The notes beneath the pieces were generated by a model, which was given only the letters and a program-made list of their open reading frames with translations, was not told the origin of the DNA and did not search any database. Both the position numbers and the translations under genes were made by a program. A stretch of DNA of 64,000 nt from CBDCPI01 sp965220245. GTDB lineage: Bacteria; Chloroflexota; Dehalococcoidia; Lucifugimonadales; UBA3495. Each line of letters begins with the position of its first letter. The first letter of the stretch is position 1. Location of the stretch: NCBI GenBank assembly GCA_965220245.1, contig CBDCPI010000013.1:62001-126000 (forward strand), read 5' to 3'. Below are positions 54,427 through 62,455 of the stretch, piece by piece.

Positions 54427-55115
54427 TACCCATCTCCCAAGGTCACGCGAATCACGGAATCCGGGAACGCCGGTTTCAGGGCCACCAACACCACGTTGGA
54501 ACGCCAGACGTGCCCATGCTTGGCGTCCAGGCTGTACGCCAAAGGCGAATCAGGGTCAAAGGTCATTCCCACCAACCCGCTGCTATGCGTGAATCCGGCA
54601 GACTCCAACGGGGCCGGATTGCCCGGCGTCCTATCCTCTAGCCAAAGCAGCAACCGGCCCGTTTCCGTCGCTGGCGGCAAGGGTATTTCAAGACCGGTCC
54701 CAAAGGTCGTAAAGTCCGAATTGGCCGGGTTGATAGGCGCATCGTTGTTGGCTTGGTTGGTCCAACCCGAAGCTATGGCGTAGGTCACTTCAACCGGCGT
54801 TTCCGCCTCAGCAACCGCCGGGGCCTCAGACGCCAGACGCCGCACAACCCAAGGGGCCAGCAAAGAGGCCGCGCCGCTATTGGCGTAGGCGTTGGCGTAG
54901 GTCTGGCCCCGCGCCGTGGAAGGTTGGTCATAGTAATATGCGGCCAACCGGATTATGCCGGCGTCACTGATAGAAACGGGAGTATCTGGCCCCGCATGGT
55001 GGGCTATCAGTTCCCGCGCCGCCATTAGCCAATGGGTTAGGTTGTCTAAAACGCTTGGTTCATCCGGGTTATCAACGCGCAAGGCGTCGGCAAGTTCGGC
55101 AATGCTTACAGCCAT
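54426..55115 (-). CDS. head-tail connector (gp6-like) with an extra C-terminal domain
   Basis: A 229-residue protein. Residues 1-95 are helical (SIAELADALRVDNPDEPSVL; IIRLAAYYYDQPSTARG; APWVVRRL) like the gp6/gp15-type head-completion adaptors, usually about 90-110 residues in total. Residues 115-229 add a beta-rich part (VTYAIASGWTNQANNDAPIN; LLLWLEDRTPGN; HVWRSNVVLVALKPAFP) that I cannot assign. It could be the surface that accepts a borrowed tail or plugs the head. It overlaps the protease gene by 10 bp and the portal ATG. Confidence 0.75.
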   Translation of the reverse strand: MAVSIAELADALRVDNPDEPSVLDNLTHWLMAARELIAHHAGPDTPVSISDAGIIRLAAYYYDQPSTARGQTYANAYANSGAASLLAPWVVRRLASEAPAVAEAETPVEVTYAIASGWTNQANNDAPINPANSDFTTFGTGLEIPLPPATETGRLLLWLEDRTPGNPAPLESAGFTHSSGLVGMTFDPDSPLAYSLDAKHGHVWRSNVVLVALKPAFPDSVIRVTLGDG

Positions 55116-55711
55116 CGCAGGGCCTCCCGGTTAAGCTGCCAATACGGCCGCTTTTGGTAATCTTCCGCCCGCGCCTCAATGGTGGTGTCCGGGTAGGCGG
55201 GCCGGGTTGCCGCCGAAAGCTCGGCAAGCACGGCGGCCCGGATTGTCCGAATGAACACGCCAGGGTTGCCGGGTTCGGGTTCGTCAATCTCAGCGTCCGG
55301 GAAGCGGTCCCGAGGCGGCATGAGAAAACCCGGGCTAATCCCGCGAATCAACCCTTGTTCCCGGGCCAGTAGGAAATCCCGCTGCCAGGTGGTTTGTTGC
55401 GCCAGGGCCGGAAGGGTTGCCAGGAAGGTCAACGCCTCTGGCGTGTCGAACAATTCCAGGGTAGAGGCGGAACGGGCCGCCAGCGGTTGGTTAAGGTCAT
55501 GGCCCATCAAAAAGTTGACTTCCCGCGCCCGTTGGTCTGGCCTCAAGACAAACTCGAATGCCCCAGGGCTAAACCGTTCCTTGCGCCGCCGCCCGGTGTT
55601 GGAAACGGTCGCAAGGCTGTTATAGGGAAAACGGCCCGCGATTACGGGCCGCTCTCCCTCTTGGCGTATCTCAATCTCGGCGTCCAGGTAGACGCCCCTT
55701 GTCTCAAGCAT
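55106..55711 (-). CDS. HK97-family prohead protease
   Basis: A 201-residue U35-type serine protease. The catalytic triad is visible as H71 (NFLMGHDLN), S126 (RGISPGF) and E164 (VLAELSAATRPAY), all in family context. It processes the capsid's N-terminal domain during head maturation. It ends 10 bp into the connector gene and starts 3 bp after the capsid stop. Confidence 0.9.
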   Translation of the reverse strand: MLETRGVYLDAEIEIRQEGERPVIAGRFPYNSLATVSNTGRRRKERFSPGAFEFVLRPDQRAREVNFLMGHDLNQPLAARSASTLELFDTPEALTFLATLPALAQQTTWQRDFLLAREQGLIRGISPGFLMPPRDRFPDAEIDEPEPGNPGVFIRTIRAAVLAELSAATRPAYPDTTIEARAEDYQKRPYWQLNREALRWL

Positions 55712-55714
55712 TGT

Positions 55715-56902
55715 CTAGCTCCGGCGGTAGGCTTTCCGCACGTAACCGGCGGCCCGCACAACCGCGAAGTCCCACATCCCGATTACGTGCAACCTTACTT
55801 CACCCTCAGCGGCCCGCGAAACTTCGTCACGGATTATCTGTACGCCGTTCCACAACGCGCCGACACAGTTCCGGCGGGCCGGTCCCTTGATTATCAGGGC
55901 CTCTTGCCGGTTGGCCGTGTACGCCCCGGCGTTGTCAGTTACCAGAATCCCGCCCGCGATCCGGGAAACCTTGTCAATCACGGTTTCCGGGTGGGCCGCT
56001 ACGATGTTCAGGCCGCCAGCATAGGCGTAGGTTTCGGCGCCGTAGAGTACCCGGATTTGATTGACGTTGCTGGCGTAGGCACCATCTACCGCGCCGTACA
56101 GGTCGGAAAGGAAGGTTGCCGCCAGGGTTGCGGCGTTGGCCGGAACGGTCGGCGGGTCCGCGCCGTCGTCAAGCAATCCTTCAGCCGTCCGCCTCAGCAG
56201 GTCAACGTCTATGGCGTCTTGCAAGGCGTCGCCAAGGTCCATCCGTAGCGCATCCTCAAGCATCGGGAAGGTTGCCAAGTCCGTATGCTTCACGGCAAAG
56301 CTGCCGTTTAGCCTCTTGGGTTGCAAGGTGGTAATGGCAACGGCCCCGGTCGATTCTGCTACCGCCGTGCTGTCGGTGTGCGGCCCGCCGATGGTTACGC
56401 CGGTCGAGAGTACGGGAACGGTCACTTGACCAACGCCAACGGATTGCACGTCAACGCCGCAGAAGGCCGCAGCCGAGGCCGGGAACACGCGCCCAATGAA
56501 CGGTAGAGGCGTCGCGGGTTCGTCGCCGGTGAACGTGGCAGCGGCCCGCTTTTCCAGCATCGCCAGCGGGATATAGTCGGCGGGAATGCCCAGGGCTTGC
56601 CGCAGTTCCCGGTCCGCGCCTTCCCCTTCCCCTTCCTCAAGGATTCCGGCAACCATCCGGCCCAGGTTGGCCTTGGCGATTAGCTGGCGAATCTCCCGCC
56701 CTTCCGCATCGCCAGCGGTCAGGGTTTCAACCTTGTTGGGCGGCTCGGCAACCATTACCGCTTGCATCCGCTTTTCAGCCTCAGTTACGGCAGTCTTGGC
56801 GGCCTCGATTGCGCCGGTGTCCGGCGTGTCGGCGTCTAGCAGGGCAGACAAGGCAACCCGCCTTTCCGACACTTCCATTTGTGCCTTTAGTAGTTTGTCC
56901 AT
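55715..56902 (-). CDS. major capsid protein (HK97 fold)
   Basis: A 395-residue capsid protein. Residues 1-95 are helical and charged (LKAQMEVSERRVALSALLDA; EAAKTAVTEAEKRMQAVMVA), like the delta/scaffold domain cut by the prohead protease. The rest has HK97-like blocks: IGRVFPASAAAFCGV, QPKRLNGSFAVKHTDLATFP with MLEDALRMDLGDALQDAID, and the C-terminal IIRDEVSRAAEGEVRLHVIG. A strong AGGAG site precedes ATG 56900-56902. Confidence 0.88.
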   Translation of the reverse strand: MDKLLKAQMEVSERRVALSALLDADTPDTGAIEAAKTAVTEAEKRMQAVMVAEPPNKVETLTAGDAEGREIRQLIAKANLGRMVAGILEEGEGEGADRELRQALGIPADYIPLAMLEKRAAATFTGDEPATPLPFIGRVFPASAAAFCGVDVQSVGVGQVTVPVLSTGVTIGGPHTDSTAVAESTGAVAITTLQPKRLNGSFAVKHTDLATFPMLEDALRMDLGDALQDAIDVDLLRRTAEGLLDDGADPPTVPANAATLAATFLSDLYGAVDGAYASNVNQIRVLYGAETYAYAGGLNIVAAHPETVIDKVSRIAGGILVTDNAGAYTANRQEALIIKGPARRNCVGALWNGVQIIRDEVSRAAEGEVRLHVIGMWDFAVVRAAGYVRKAYRRS

Positions 56903-56940
56903 ATCTGGTATCTCCTAGCAGCCGAATACAAGATATTGTA

Positions 56941-57222
56941 TCACAGGGCCTTAATGAGACTGGCCCATTTCTCTCGGTAGCCGGGCCGGTCCGGTCTGGC
57001 GGTAAACTCTCCCGAAGTCTTGGCCCGGTGACACTCGAAACAAAGGCTTTGGAGATTGTCCAGGTCATACCACGCGCCGCCCTTGTGCTTGGGCCGGATA
57101 TGGTCAACCTCAAGGCGGCCCGCCCGGTGACACTTCCGGCAACGGTAGTTATCCCGCTCCAGGGCCGCCCGGCGTAGGGCCGCCCAACGCTTGCCCGCCA
57201 GCTTATACCGCCGTCTTGTCAT
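56941..57222 (-). CDS. HNH endonuclease
   Basis: A 93-residue HNH nuclease with two zinc C-x-x-C pairs (YRCRKCHRAG; LCFECHRAK) and the DHIRPKHKGG core (D-H catalytic). Phage HNH proteins beside TerL assist terminase cleavage in cos-type packaging; in cf-PICIs an HNH gene is part of the packaging module. Here it follows TerL with an ATGA overlap. Confidence 0.93.
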   Translation of the reverse strand: MTRRRYKLAGKRWAALRRAALERDNYRCRKCHRAGRLEVDHIRPKHKGGAWYDLDNLQSLCFECHRAKTSGEFTARPDRPGYREKWASLIKAL

Positions 57223-58727
57223 AACTCCCGTACAAGGACGTTGCGCCGCCGCCAGCCCGCAGATACCGCCAGCAAAGAGGCCGCAACCGCATCATCGCGG
57301 GTATCCCGGCGTCTGCCCGATTGCGTCCCTTTGGCAAGGCGCGTGTTCCCGCTGGCGTCCGTTATGGTCCGGGCAGAGGCCAGGGCCGAAGTTAGCAAGA
57401 GGCTTTCAGCGGGTTTGACGCCGCCAGACAAACACGCCTCGCGGAATGCCCCTAAATCCTCGCTCCCGTCTTTCGGGCCGTTGCGCCTCAATTCCATGCC
57501 CGCCATTGGGAAGTTGACGGCGGCCAGCTTCTCCCGTAGCTTGGCCTCTCGCCAGGTATCGCAGACAATCAGGGTAGGGTTGCCCCAACGGTCAAGCACA
57601 AGGTCTAGCAGGGCCTCAATGTCTGCTACCAGCTCGCCAGCTTGTGACAGCTCCCCACGCGCCGCCAGACGTTCATACAGTGGCCCCACGCCGTCACGCT
57701 GGCCCCGGTCCGCAAGGGAAGGTTTCAGCGGGAACACGGCCAACACTTCGAGGCGTCCGGTTTCGGGCCAGTAGGCCGCCGCCGCCGACATTGCCGCATT
57801 CTCGCCAAGGTCTACGCCCAACGCCCAGGGGCCGCGCCGTTCCGCCTCTTGGCCTTGAATGTCTGCCCACGCATCGGGGCCGATAACGTAGCTTTCGATC
57901 ACGTCCGCCGTTCCCATGTTCAACCGCAGGGCCTCAAAAGAGGCCAGCCGGTCCGCATCCTTCTTTGCCCTTCCAGCTTCCCGCTTGAGAGTAGCTTTCA
58001 GGTCCGGCAAGGCGTCAAGGGAAGGGTTGGCCCGCCGCCAGGTCGCCAGCTTGAAAGGCGCATCCTTGCCCTTCCGGGCCGCGTGTACTTGGCGGTAATC
58101 GGCCCCGGAAACTAGCATCTTCTCGAAAGGATGGTCAGCATCGGCGGGCCGTGTCCCAATCCAAAGCATCCGGCATTCCGGGATTTTGCCGCGGCTTGTG
58201 TCCAGGGCCGCCAACATCCGGTCAATCTGATTCGGCGGCCACTGGGCCAGTTCGTCGCCAAGGATTAGGACCGGGGCCGCGCCGTGCAACCGCCTTGGGT
58301 CACTCCCAACGCATCGCAGCATGGCCCCGGTCGAAAGGTTGGTTATCGTTGCCATGTTCTGGCTATCCCGAATCCGAAAGTCTTTCCGGTGTTTTTCCAA
58401 CGTCGGGGCCAGCATCCGCAAAACGTGGCGGAACGCAATCGAGGCTTGCCCGAAACTGCTTGCCACCAACAGGCTTTCGGCGTTGGCCTCGTTAAGCGGG
58501 CCGCCGTGGTCAACGGTTGCCGCCAGGAGTCCGGCGCAAAGGGTTGTCTTGCCGTTCCCGCGCCCAAGGGATAGGGCAGCGTCCAGAACGTCGGCCCGGA
58601 ATGCGCCGGTCACAAAGCGGGATTGCCAGGGCAGCACCGGGAACGGCTGCCCTTGGAAGCGGCCTTGTGGCACTATCAGCCCGGCCAGGTAGCTTTCTAC
58701 GGCCTCAGCTAGTCCAGTGGATTGCAC
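57219..58727 (-). CDS. terminase large subunit
   Basis: A 502-residue TerL. Walker A GRGNGKTT is at 55-62 after an adenine-motif-like PWQSRF; Walker B VLILGDELAQ is at 153-162 with D158/E159; the RNase H-type nuclease begins at ALGVDLGENAA (D306) with a second acidic strand LIVCDTWREAK. It fits the phage T-like terminase family used by HNH-linked packaging. It pumps DNA into the prohead. The start is GTG 58725-58727. No small terminase is recognisable upstream. Confidence 0.92.
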   Translation of the reverse strand: MQSTGLAEAVESYLAGLIVPQGRFQGQPFPVLPWQSRFVTGAFRADVLDAALSLGRGNGKTTLCAGLLAATVDHGGPLNEANAESLLVASSFGQASIAFRHVLRMLAPTLEKHRKDFRIRDSQNMATITNLSTGAMLRCVGSDPRRLHGAAPVLILGDELAQWPPNQIDRMLAALDTSRGKIPECRMLWIGTRPADADHPFEKMLVSGADYRQVHAARKGKDAPFKLATWRRANPSLDALPDLKATLKREAGRAKKDADRLASFEALRLNMGTADVIESYVIGPDAWADIQGQEAERRGPWALGVDLGENAAMSAAAAYWPETGRLEVLAVFPLKPSLADRGQRDGVGPLYERLAARGELSQAGELVADIEALLDLVLDRWGNPTLIVCDTWREAKLREKLAAVNFPMAGMELRRNGPKDGSEDLGAFREACLSGGVKPAESLLLTSALASARTITDASGNTRLAKGTQSGRRRDTRDDAVAASLLAVSAGWRRRNVLVREL

Positions 58728-58788
58728 TTAGATTCCCGCTCCGATCCCTACGGGCCAAGATTTTCGTTTTCGTTCAGGGGTCCCCACG

Positions 58789-59055
58789 CTATCGGATAGG
58801 CTCATACATCCCGCCAACGGGCGCGACGTCGTCGTCGTCGGCATTGGTCCGCACGATAGCCGTCAAGCGGTCGCCGGCCTCAGTGATGCTTACCACTTCC
58901 GCGCCTCCGGGTTGGCGGTCCAGGTTCTCAAGCCAAGCTGCCAGGGTTTGCCGCCGCCATTCCCCTTTGGAGTTCTGGCGCATCCGCTCCCATTCGTCGT
59001 CGTCGTCGTGGTGTTCCGCGAAGGTGAAGATACCAACATGGTATTCGTGACTCAT
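58789..59055 (-). CDS. small acidic hypothetical protein
   Basis: An 88-residue protein with two Asp runs (HHDDDDEWERM near 15-25 and NADDDDVAPV near 71-80). GGAG lies upstream of ATG 59053-59055. It sits where a small terminase would be expected, directly before TerL, but it has no HTH-like pattern and is short, so that role is not supported. Confidence 0.6.
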   Translation of the reverse strand: MSHEYHVGIFTFAEHHDDDDEWERMRQNSKGEWRRQTLAAWLENLDRQPGGAEVVSITEAGDRLTAIVRTNADDDDVAPVGGMYEPIR

Positions 59056-59106
59056 TCTCTCAATTCTCCTATTTGTACTGTGCGCCTTGGCTGCGCTGAA
59101 ATGGCC

Positions 59107-59424
59107 CTAACTGGCCTTTTCCCGGTGAAGGGTGACTAAATCCGTCCCGGCCTTGAGAGCGCAGAATACGCACCGGCTGGAATCTCTGTAACGGTCCCGG
59201 CTTGACCACGTTCCGCCGGCGGTTTCAAATTCCCCGAAGGGTTGGGAACAACCGGCGCAAGTGTCAGCGCCGGAGTTCTGCAAGGCTTCTATCTGCTGGC
59301 CCAAGGCGTCGGGGTTTTTGGTGTACCAGCGTATGGCTACGCTCATACCCTTCTCCCAAGTCGCGCCTAGTTCGAGGTCTCCGGTGTCCTCATTCTCCCA
59401 CCAGAGCGCCACGGTATGGGCCAA
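59107..59424 (-). CDS. zinc-ribbon-like small protein; reading frame probably extends upstream to the A7 run
   Basis: From TTG 59422-59424 the protein has 105 residues with a C-x-x-C pair (TCAGCSQPFG) and a second pair (RCVFCALKAG), a likely zinc site. The frame is stop-free for 49 more codons upstream, up to the A7 run at 59571-59577, and the added peptide is protein-like (DWDLEDETICGQATWRDKSQ then CLAHTVALWWENED). No good start with a ribosome site lies in that stretch. The product may be the C-terminal part of a fusion with the upstream HTH protein. Confidence 0.6.
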   Translation of the reverse strand: MAHTVALWWENEDTGDLELGATWEKGMSVAIRWYTKNPDALGQQIEALQNSGADTCAGCSQPFGEFETAGGTWSSRDRYRDSSRCVFCALKAGTDLVTLHREKAS

Positions 59425-59566
59425 GCATTGGGATTTATCCCGCCAAGTTGCTTGGCCGCAAATGGTTTCATCCTCCAGGTCCCAATCGCAACCTTCCGGT
59501 CCGTCGCCCTCTGGAAGTGAACCATCCCGTTCCCGGGGTGGGAGAGAGAGAGCGCTGAAATCATGA

Positions 59567-60073
59567 TCAGTTTTTTTCTCTCTCTCTACAGGTGCGGGGT
59601 TGGGGGTTCGGTGTGTCTTTTTCTTTAGAAAAAGACGACAGACCGGGATTGGTTACCGGTGGATTGGTTAAGTTGGATTGGTTATTCAGGCCACCAGTCC
59701 CCTGTTCGAACAGGCCACCAGTCCCCTGTTTGACACGCTCCGTATCAAGGTTGGATTTGTCATCTTGGGCTAGTTGGCGGGCCATAACCAGCCAGGTTTC
59801 GGAGGTCCCGCCGATGCGGTGCTTGCGCCCGATTATCTGCTGGCCCACCAGCCATTGAAGTTGGCGGCGCACTTCCCTAGCGTCCAGCCGCGACAGGTCC
59901 GCCAGGGTTTCAACGCTGGCAGTACACCCTTTGCCGGTCTGCCAGTTCACCCGGCGCACAATCGCCAAGGCCAGGGTATGAGCCCTCAAGGGTAAGGCCA
60001 TGCCGTAAACCCAGTCGGTCAGGGTTACTAGCGTGTTGTCAGGCTGCGGAATAGGGTATAATGGCTCCGTCAA
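59567..60073 (-). CDS. helix-turn-helix protein (replication-initiator O-like N domain)
   Basis: A 168-residue protein. Residues 15-95 are a winged-helix domain (VNWQTGKGCTASVETLADLS; DAREVRRQLQWLVGQQIIGR) of the type found at the N terminus of phage O-like replication proteins. The tail is low complexity with a DNA-level tandem repeat (GTGGLFEQGTGGLNNQ). It ends GAA AAA AAC TGA, so a run of seven A lies directly before the stop. Start TTG 60071-60073 after GGGAG. It may be the element's replication or control gene. Confidence 0.7.
   Translation of the reverse strand: MTEPLYPIPQPDNTLVTLTDWVYGMALPLRAHTLALAIVRRVNWQTGKGCTASVETLADLSRLDAREVRRQLQWLVGQQIIGRKHRIGGTSETWLVMARQLAQDDKSNLDTERVKQGTGGLFEQGTGGLNNQSNLTNPPVTNPGLSSFSKEKDTPNPQPRTCREREKN
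59687..59734. repeat. two 24-bp tandem repeats in the HTH gene
   Basis: Units begin CAGGCCACCAGTCCCCTGTT and are identical at 22 of 24 positions. A second short repeat, GGATTGGTTA, occurs three times at 59646, 59661 and 59675. Confidence 0.85.
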
Positions 60074-60090
60074 CGTTTCTCCCGTCCGAG

Positions 60091-60126
60091 GCCCGCCAGC
60101 GCCCCAACGTTGGCGGGCTTTTCTTT
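60091..60126 (+). terminator. hairpin followed by T-tract, upstream of the HTH gene
   Basis: An 8-bp stem GCCCGCCA / TGGCGGGC with TTTTCTTT after it on the plus strand. No plus-strand gene is present, so it may insulate the element or act as structure in the HTH leader. Confidence 0.45.
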
Positions 60127-60156
60127 CCCACTGTTCCCGGTGTCACGATTGGCCCG

Positions 60157-60236
60157 CTTCCTGCCCGGGTTGACCGCTTTTCTTAAACCCGTTACTGCTG
60201 GGAACGCCTTTTGCCCTCTTCCTGCCCGGGTTGACC
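60157..60236. repeat. two 19-bp direct repeats 61 bp apart
   Basis: CTTCCTGCCCGGGTTGACC at 60157-60175 and 60218-60236, in the gap upstream of the HTH/O-like gene. Possible iterons or operator sites. Confidence 0.6.
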
Positions 60237-60237
60237 C

Positions 60238-60693
60238 CTAACCATCGTTCCGGCCGCCTTCCAGCCGCTTTTGCATGTCGGCCAGGTCTGCGAGTTCCGC
60301 CTTGATGCGCTCTTGGTCGGCGCGAAGTTCCGCAATCTTGGCTTGGCGCTCCCGGTGTTCCCGGTCCATCCGCGCCTCTGGAGATTCTTTGGGCCGTCCG
60401 GCTTTCAACTGCTCGGAGTACCGCCGGACTGCCTCTTGTTCCATTTCCTCTTGGATGCCCGCGAAGGTGAATCCCAGGGCGTTGCAACGCGCCTCAACCG
60501 CGTCGAAGGCGGATTGTTCGCCTTGCCAATCGAAGTTGATCCCCCACAGATCGGTTGTGACCGGGCAGGTTATCCCCAGGCTGCCATCCGCGATCCCGTC
60601 CAGGATTTCCAGGGTCAGGGCCAATTGCTTGCGCCTCATGTCTTTCTTCCCTTGCCGTACTTTGCGTTGCCGCTCGGCTGCCGTCTGCGCCAT
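60238..60693 (-). CDS. hypothetical protein with long C-terminal coiled coil
   Basis: A 151-residue protein. A basic N terminus (AERQRKVRQGKKDMRRKQLA) is followed by a middle with NFDWQGEQSAFDAVEARCNA and a C-terminal charged helix (REHRERQAKIAELRADQERI then KAELADLADMQKRLEGG). No family recognised. Start ATG 60691-60693 after AGGAGG. Confidence 0.65.
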   Translation of the reverse strand: MAQTAAERQRKVRQGKKDMRRKQLALTLEILDGIADGSLGITCPVTTDLWGINFDWQGEQSAFDAVEARCNALGFTFAGIQEEMEQEAVRRYSEQLKAGRPKESPEARMDREHRERQAKIAELRADQERIKAELADLADMQKRLEGGRNDG

Positions 60694-60786
60694 GCTGCCG
60701 CCTCCTAAGTGAATGTGACGCCATTATAGCGTAGCGGCATGGGTAACGTAGTGTCAAGTCCATCCAGATACACCGGGAAAGTGGGC

Positions 60787-60822
60787 AAAAAGAAACCGGG
60801 AAGGGTTTTTCACCCTTCCCGG
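60787..60822 (-). terminator. terminator after the small genes downstream of the integrase
   Basis: A perfect 10-bp stem CCGGGAAGGG / CCCTTCCCGG with a 7-nt loop, followed on the minus strand by TTTCTTTTT. It closes a small-gene transcript that starts near or after the integrase. Confidence 0.8.
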
Positions 60823-60850
60823 AAAAACGGCCCGTTAGGCGCCTCTGGCG

Positions 60851-60928
60851 TTACTGTGTGGCTTCCAGCCGCTCGTACCAGTCCGGATTGAGGTAGGCGC
60901 CCCGCACTTCCCCTTCCTGGCTATCCAT
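60851..60928 (-). CDS. 25-residue small ORF with ribosome site, coupled to the preceding gene
   Basis: ATG 60926-60928 overlaps the stop of the 68-residue gene (ATGGATAG). AAGGAG lies 9 nt upstream. It encodes a 25-residue peptide starting MDSQEGEVRG and ending RLEATQ, then TAA 60851-60853. The terminator follows. Plausible real small gene; no homology can be judged. Confidence 0.45.
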   Translation of the reverse strand: MDSQEGEVRGAYLNPDWYERLEATQ

Positions 60929-61127
60929 GCTGGTGCTCCTTGATAGCCTTCAGCACCTCGTCAAACCGGGCGTTCACCTCGTCAAACCGGGCGTTCACCT
61001 CATCCTTGGTTGGCAACGTCTCCAAGGTCTCAAGGATTTGCCGGACGTTTTCCCAAGTCAGGTCAACCACCTGCCGGAGAGTCCTTTCGGCGGCTTGGGT
61101 TGCCGCGTTGTCCGCTTGCTCTGTCAT
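60921..61127 (-). CDS. small coiled-coil hypothetical protein
   Basis: A 68-residue protein: N-terminal polar segment, then a helix with VVDLTWENVRQILETLETLP and a duplicated NARFDEV heptad (DNA repeat at about 60960-61000). GAGG precedes ATG. Lies 37 bp downstream of the integrase stop. Confidence 0.6.
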   Translation of the reverse strand: MTEQADNAATQAAERTLRQVVDLTWENVRQILETLETLPTKDEVNARFDEVNARFDEVLKAIKEHQHG

Positions 61128-61163
61128 TCTCGCCCCCTCGTTTGTGTAGGTTTTACTGTGTGC

Positions 61164-62351
61164 CTAGAATGGTGGGCGGTCGTATCCTGCAACGTGGTCA
61201 GCCCACGCTTGTAAAAGCTCCCTTCGCCGGTCCAGTAGGTCCGTGCGCCGGTAGGCCCGCTCAACCGTGCCGCCCGTATCGTGCGCTAGGCATAATTCTA
61301 TGGCGGTATAACTGGCGGCTACTTGTTCCTGTTCCTCTGCCCAGTCCCTAAAGCTGGAGCGCATCCCGTGGGGGTGACAGGAAATTTCGTCTTTCCGGCA
61401 TCGGTTGAGAAAGGTATTTTCGCTTTGCATCCCGCCGTCTGGCCGGGCAAAGATAAGGTTCGATTCGCGGGATTGCCGCATCTTCATGCCATGCAAAATC
61501 AGTAACGCTTGATACGAAAGCGGTTGCCGGTGTTCTTTCCCGCTTTTCATGCTCTCGCCGGGTATGGTCCAGACTTCATTGGTCCAGTCGATTTGGTCCC
61601 AAGTGGCGGACCTTACTTCAACGGACCGGGCAGCCGTCAGTATCAGGAATAGAAAGGCGGCTATCGTTTCCCGTTGTGCGTCTGACCAATAGATGGTCTT
61701 GTATGCCGCTGGTACGTCTTGGTATGGGAGCGCCTTCAAGTGTTCCTTCAATCGCTTGTGCTTGGGCAAGGCCCCTTTGATTTTCTCTCCAGCGGGATTG
61801 ACTTCGGCATAGTCCGACGATACCGCCCAATCAAAAACCTTCCTGATCCGGCCCCTCAGACGGTGCGCTGTTTCGGCTTTGGTGTGCCAAATGGGTAGCA
61901 GGATGTCCAGAACGTCACGGCTGTCCACTTCGTCGACAGGCTTATCCCCGAACACCGGGAACACATACTTTTCAAGTGATTGCATCCAGGAAGCGTTGTG
62001 CTTCCCGTTCCGCCAAGTTGGAGCATTGAGCGCGTGAACCTTACGGGCCGCTTCCTCGAATGTCGGCGTGATCTCTGGCGCTGGCGCTGGCACGGCCTTG
62101 GCTTTCTTGCTGAATGGGTCACGTCCATTGGCTATCGCTACCCTATTGGCGTCTGCCGCCTTCCGTGCTTGGAGTATGCTTACAGCGGGCCAGCCCCCCA
62201 AGCCCCGGTCCATCCGCTTTGATGCTACCCTTATCCTCTGTACCCATTGCCTTGTCCCGTTCTTTGTCACCACCAAATACAGGCCCTCAGAATCCCTATA
62301 CCTACCCGTCTCAGTGAATCCTTGAATTGCCTTGGCTGTCAGTCCCACCAT
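61164..62351 (-). CDS. tyrosine-type site-specific integrase (P4 family)
   Basis: A 395-residue integrase. Start ATG 62349-62351 has AGGAGG upstream and no reading through the tRNA. Residues 5-90 are the DUF4102 arm-binding domain (RYRDSEGLYLVVTKNGTRQW). Residues 95-200 are the core-binding SAM-like domain. The catalytic domain has R242 (LTAARSVEVRS), H328/R331 (HPHGMRSSFRD), H357 and Y367 (LAHDTGGTVERAYRR). All key residues are present, so it should be active. It starts about 100 bp from the tRNA-Ala 3' end and integrates there. Confidence 0.95.
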   Translation of the reverse strand: MVGLTAKAIQGFTETGRYRDSEGLYLVVTKNGTRQWVQRIRVASKRMDRGLGGWPAVSILQARKAADANRVAIANGRDPFSKKAKAVPAPAPEITPTFEEAARKVHALNAPTWRNGKHNASWMQSLEKYVFPVFGDKPVDEVDSRDVLDILLPIWHTKAETAHRLRGRIRKVFDWAVSSDYAEVNPAGEKIKGALPKHKRLKEHLKALPYQDVPAAYKTIYWSDAQRETIAAFLFLILTAARSVEVRSATWDQIDWTNEVWTIPGESMKSGKEHRQPLSYQALLILHGMKMRQSRESNLIFARPDGGMQSENTFLNRCRKDEISCHPHGMRSSFRDWAEEQEQVAASYTAIELCLAHDTGGTVERAYRRTDLLDRRRELLQAWADHVAGYDRPPF

Positions 62352-62455
62352 TGCCAGCCCTCCTATACCACCGTATCCCACCGGCCTTATCCCACCGGCT
62401 GGCCTAATTATGGTTATACTACGGGCTATTGTCAATAGGGAATGGTGGTATAAAA

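Noticed and set aside
58789..59055. 88-residue gene before TerL as small terminase
   Set aside because: Position fits, but there is no HTH pattern and it is shorter than typical TerS proteins; left as hypothetical.
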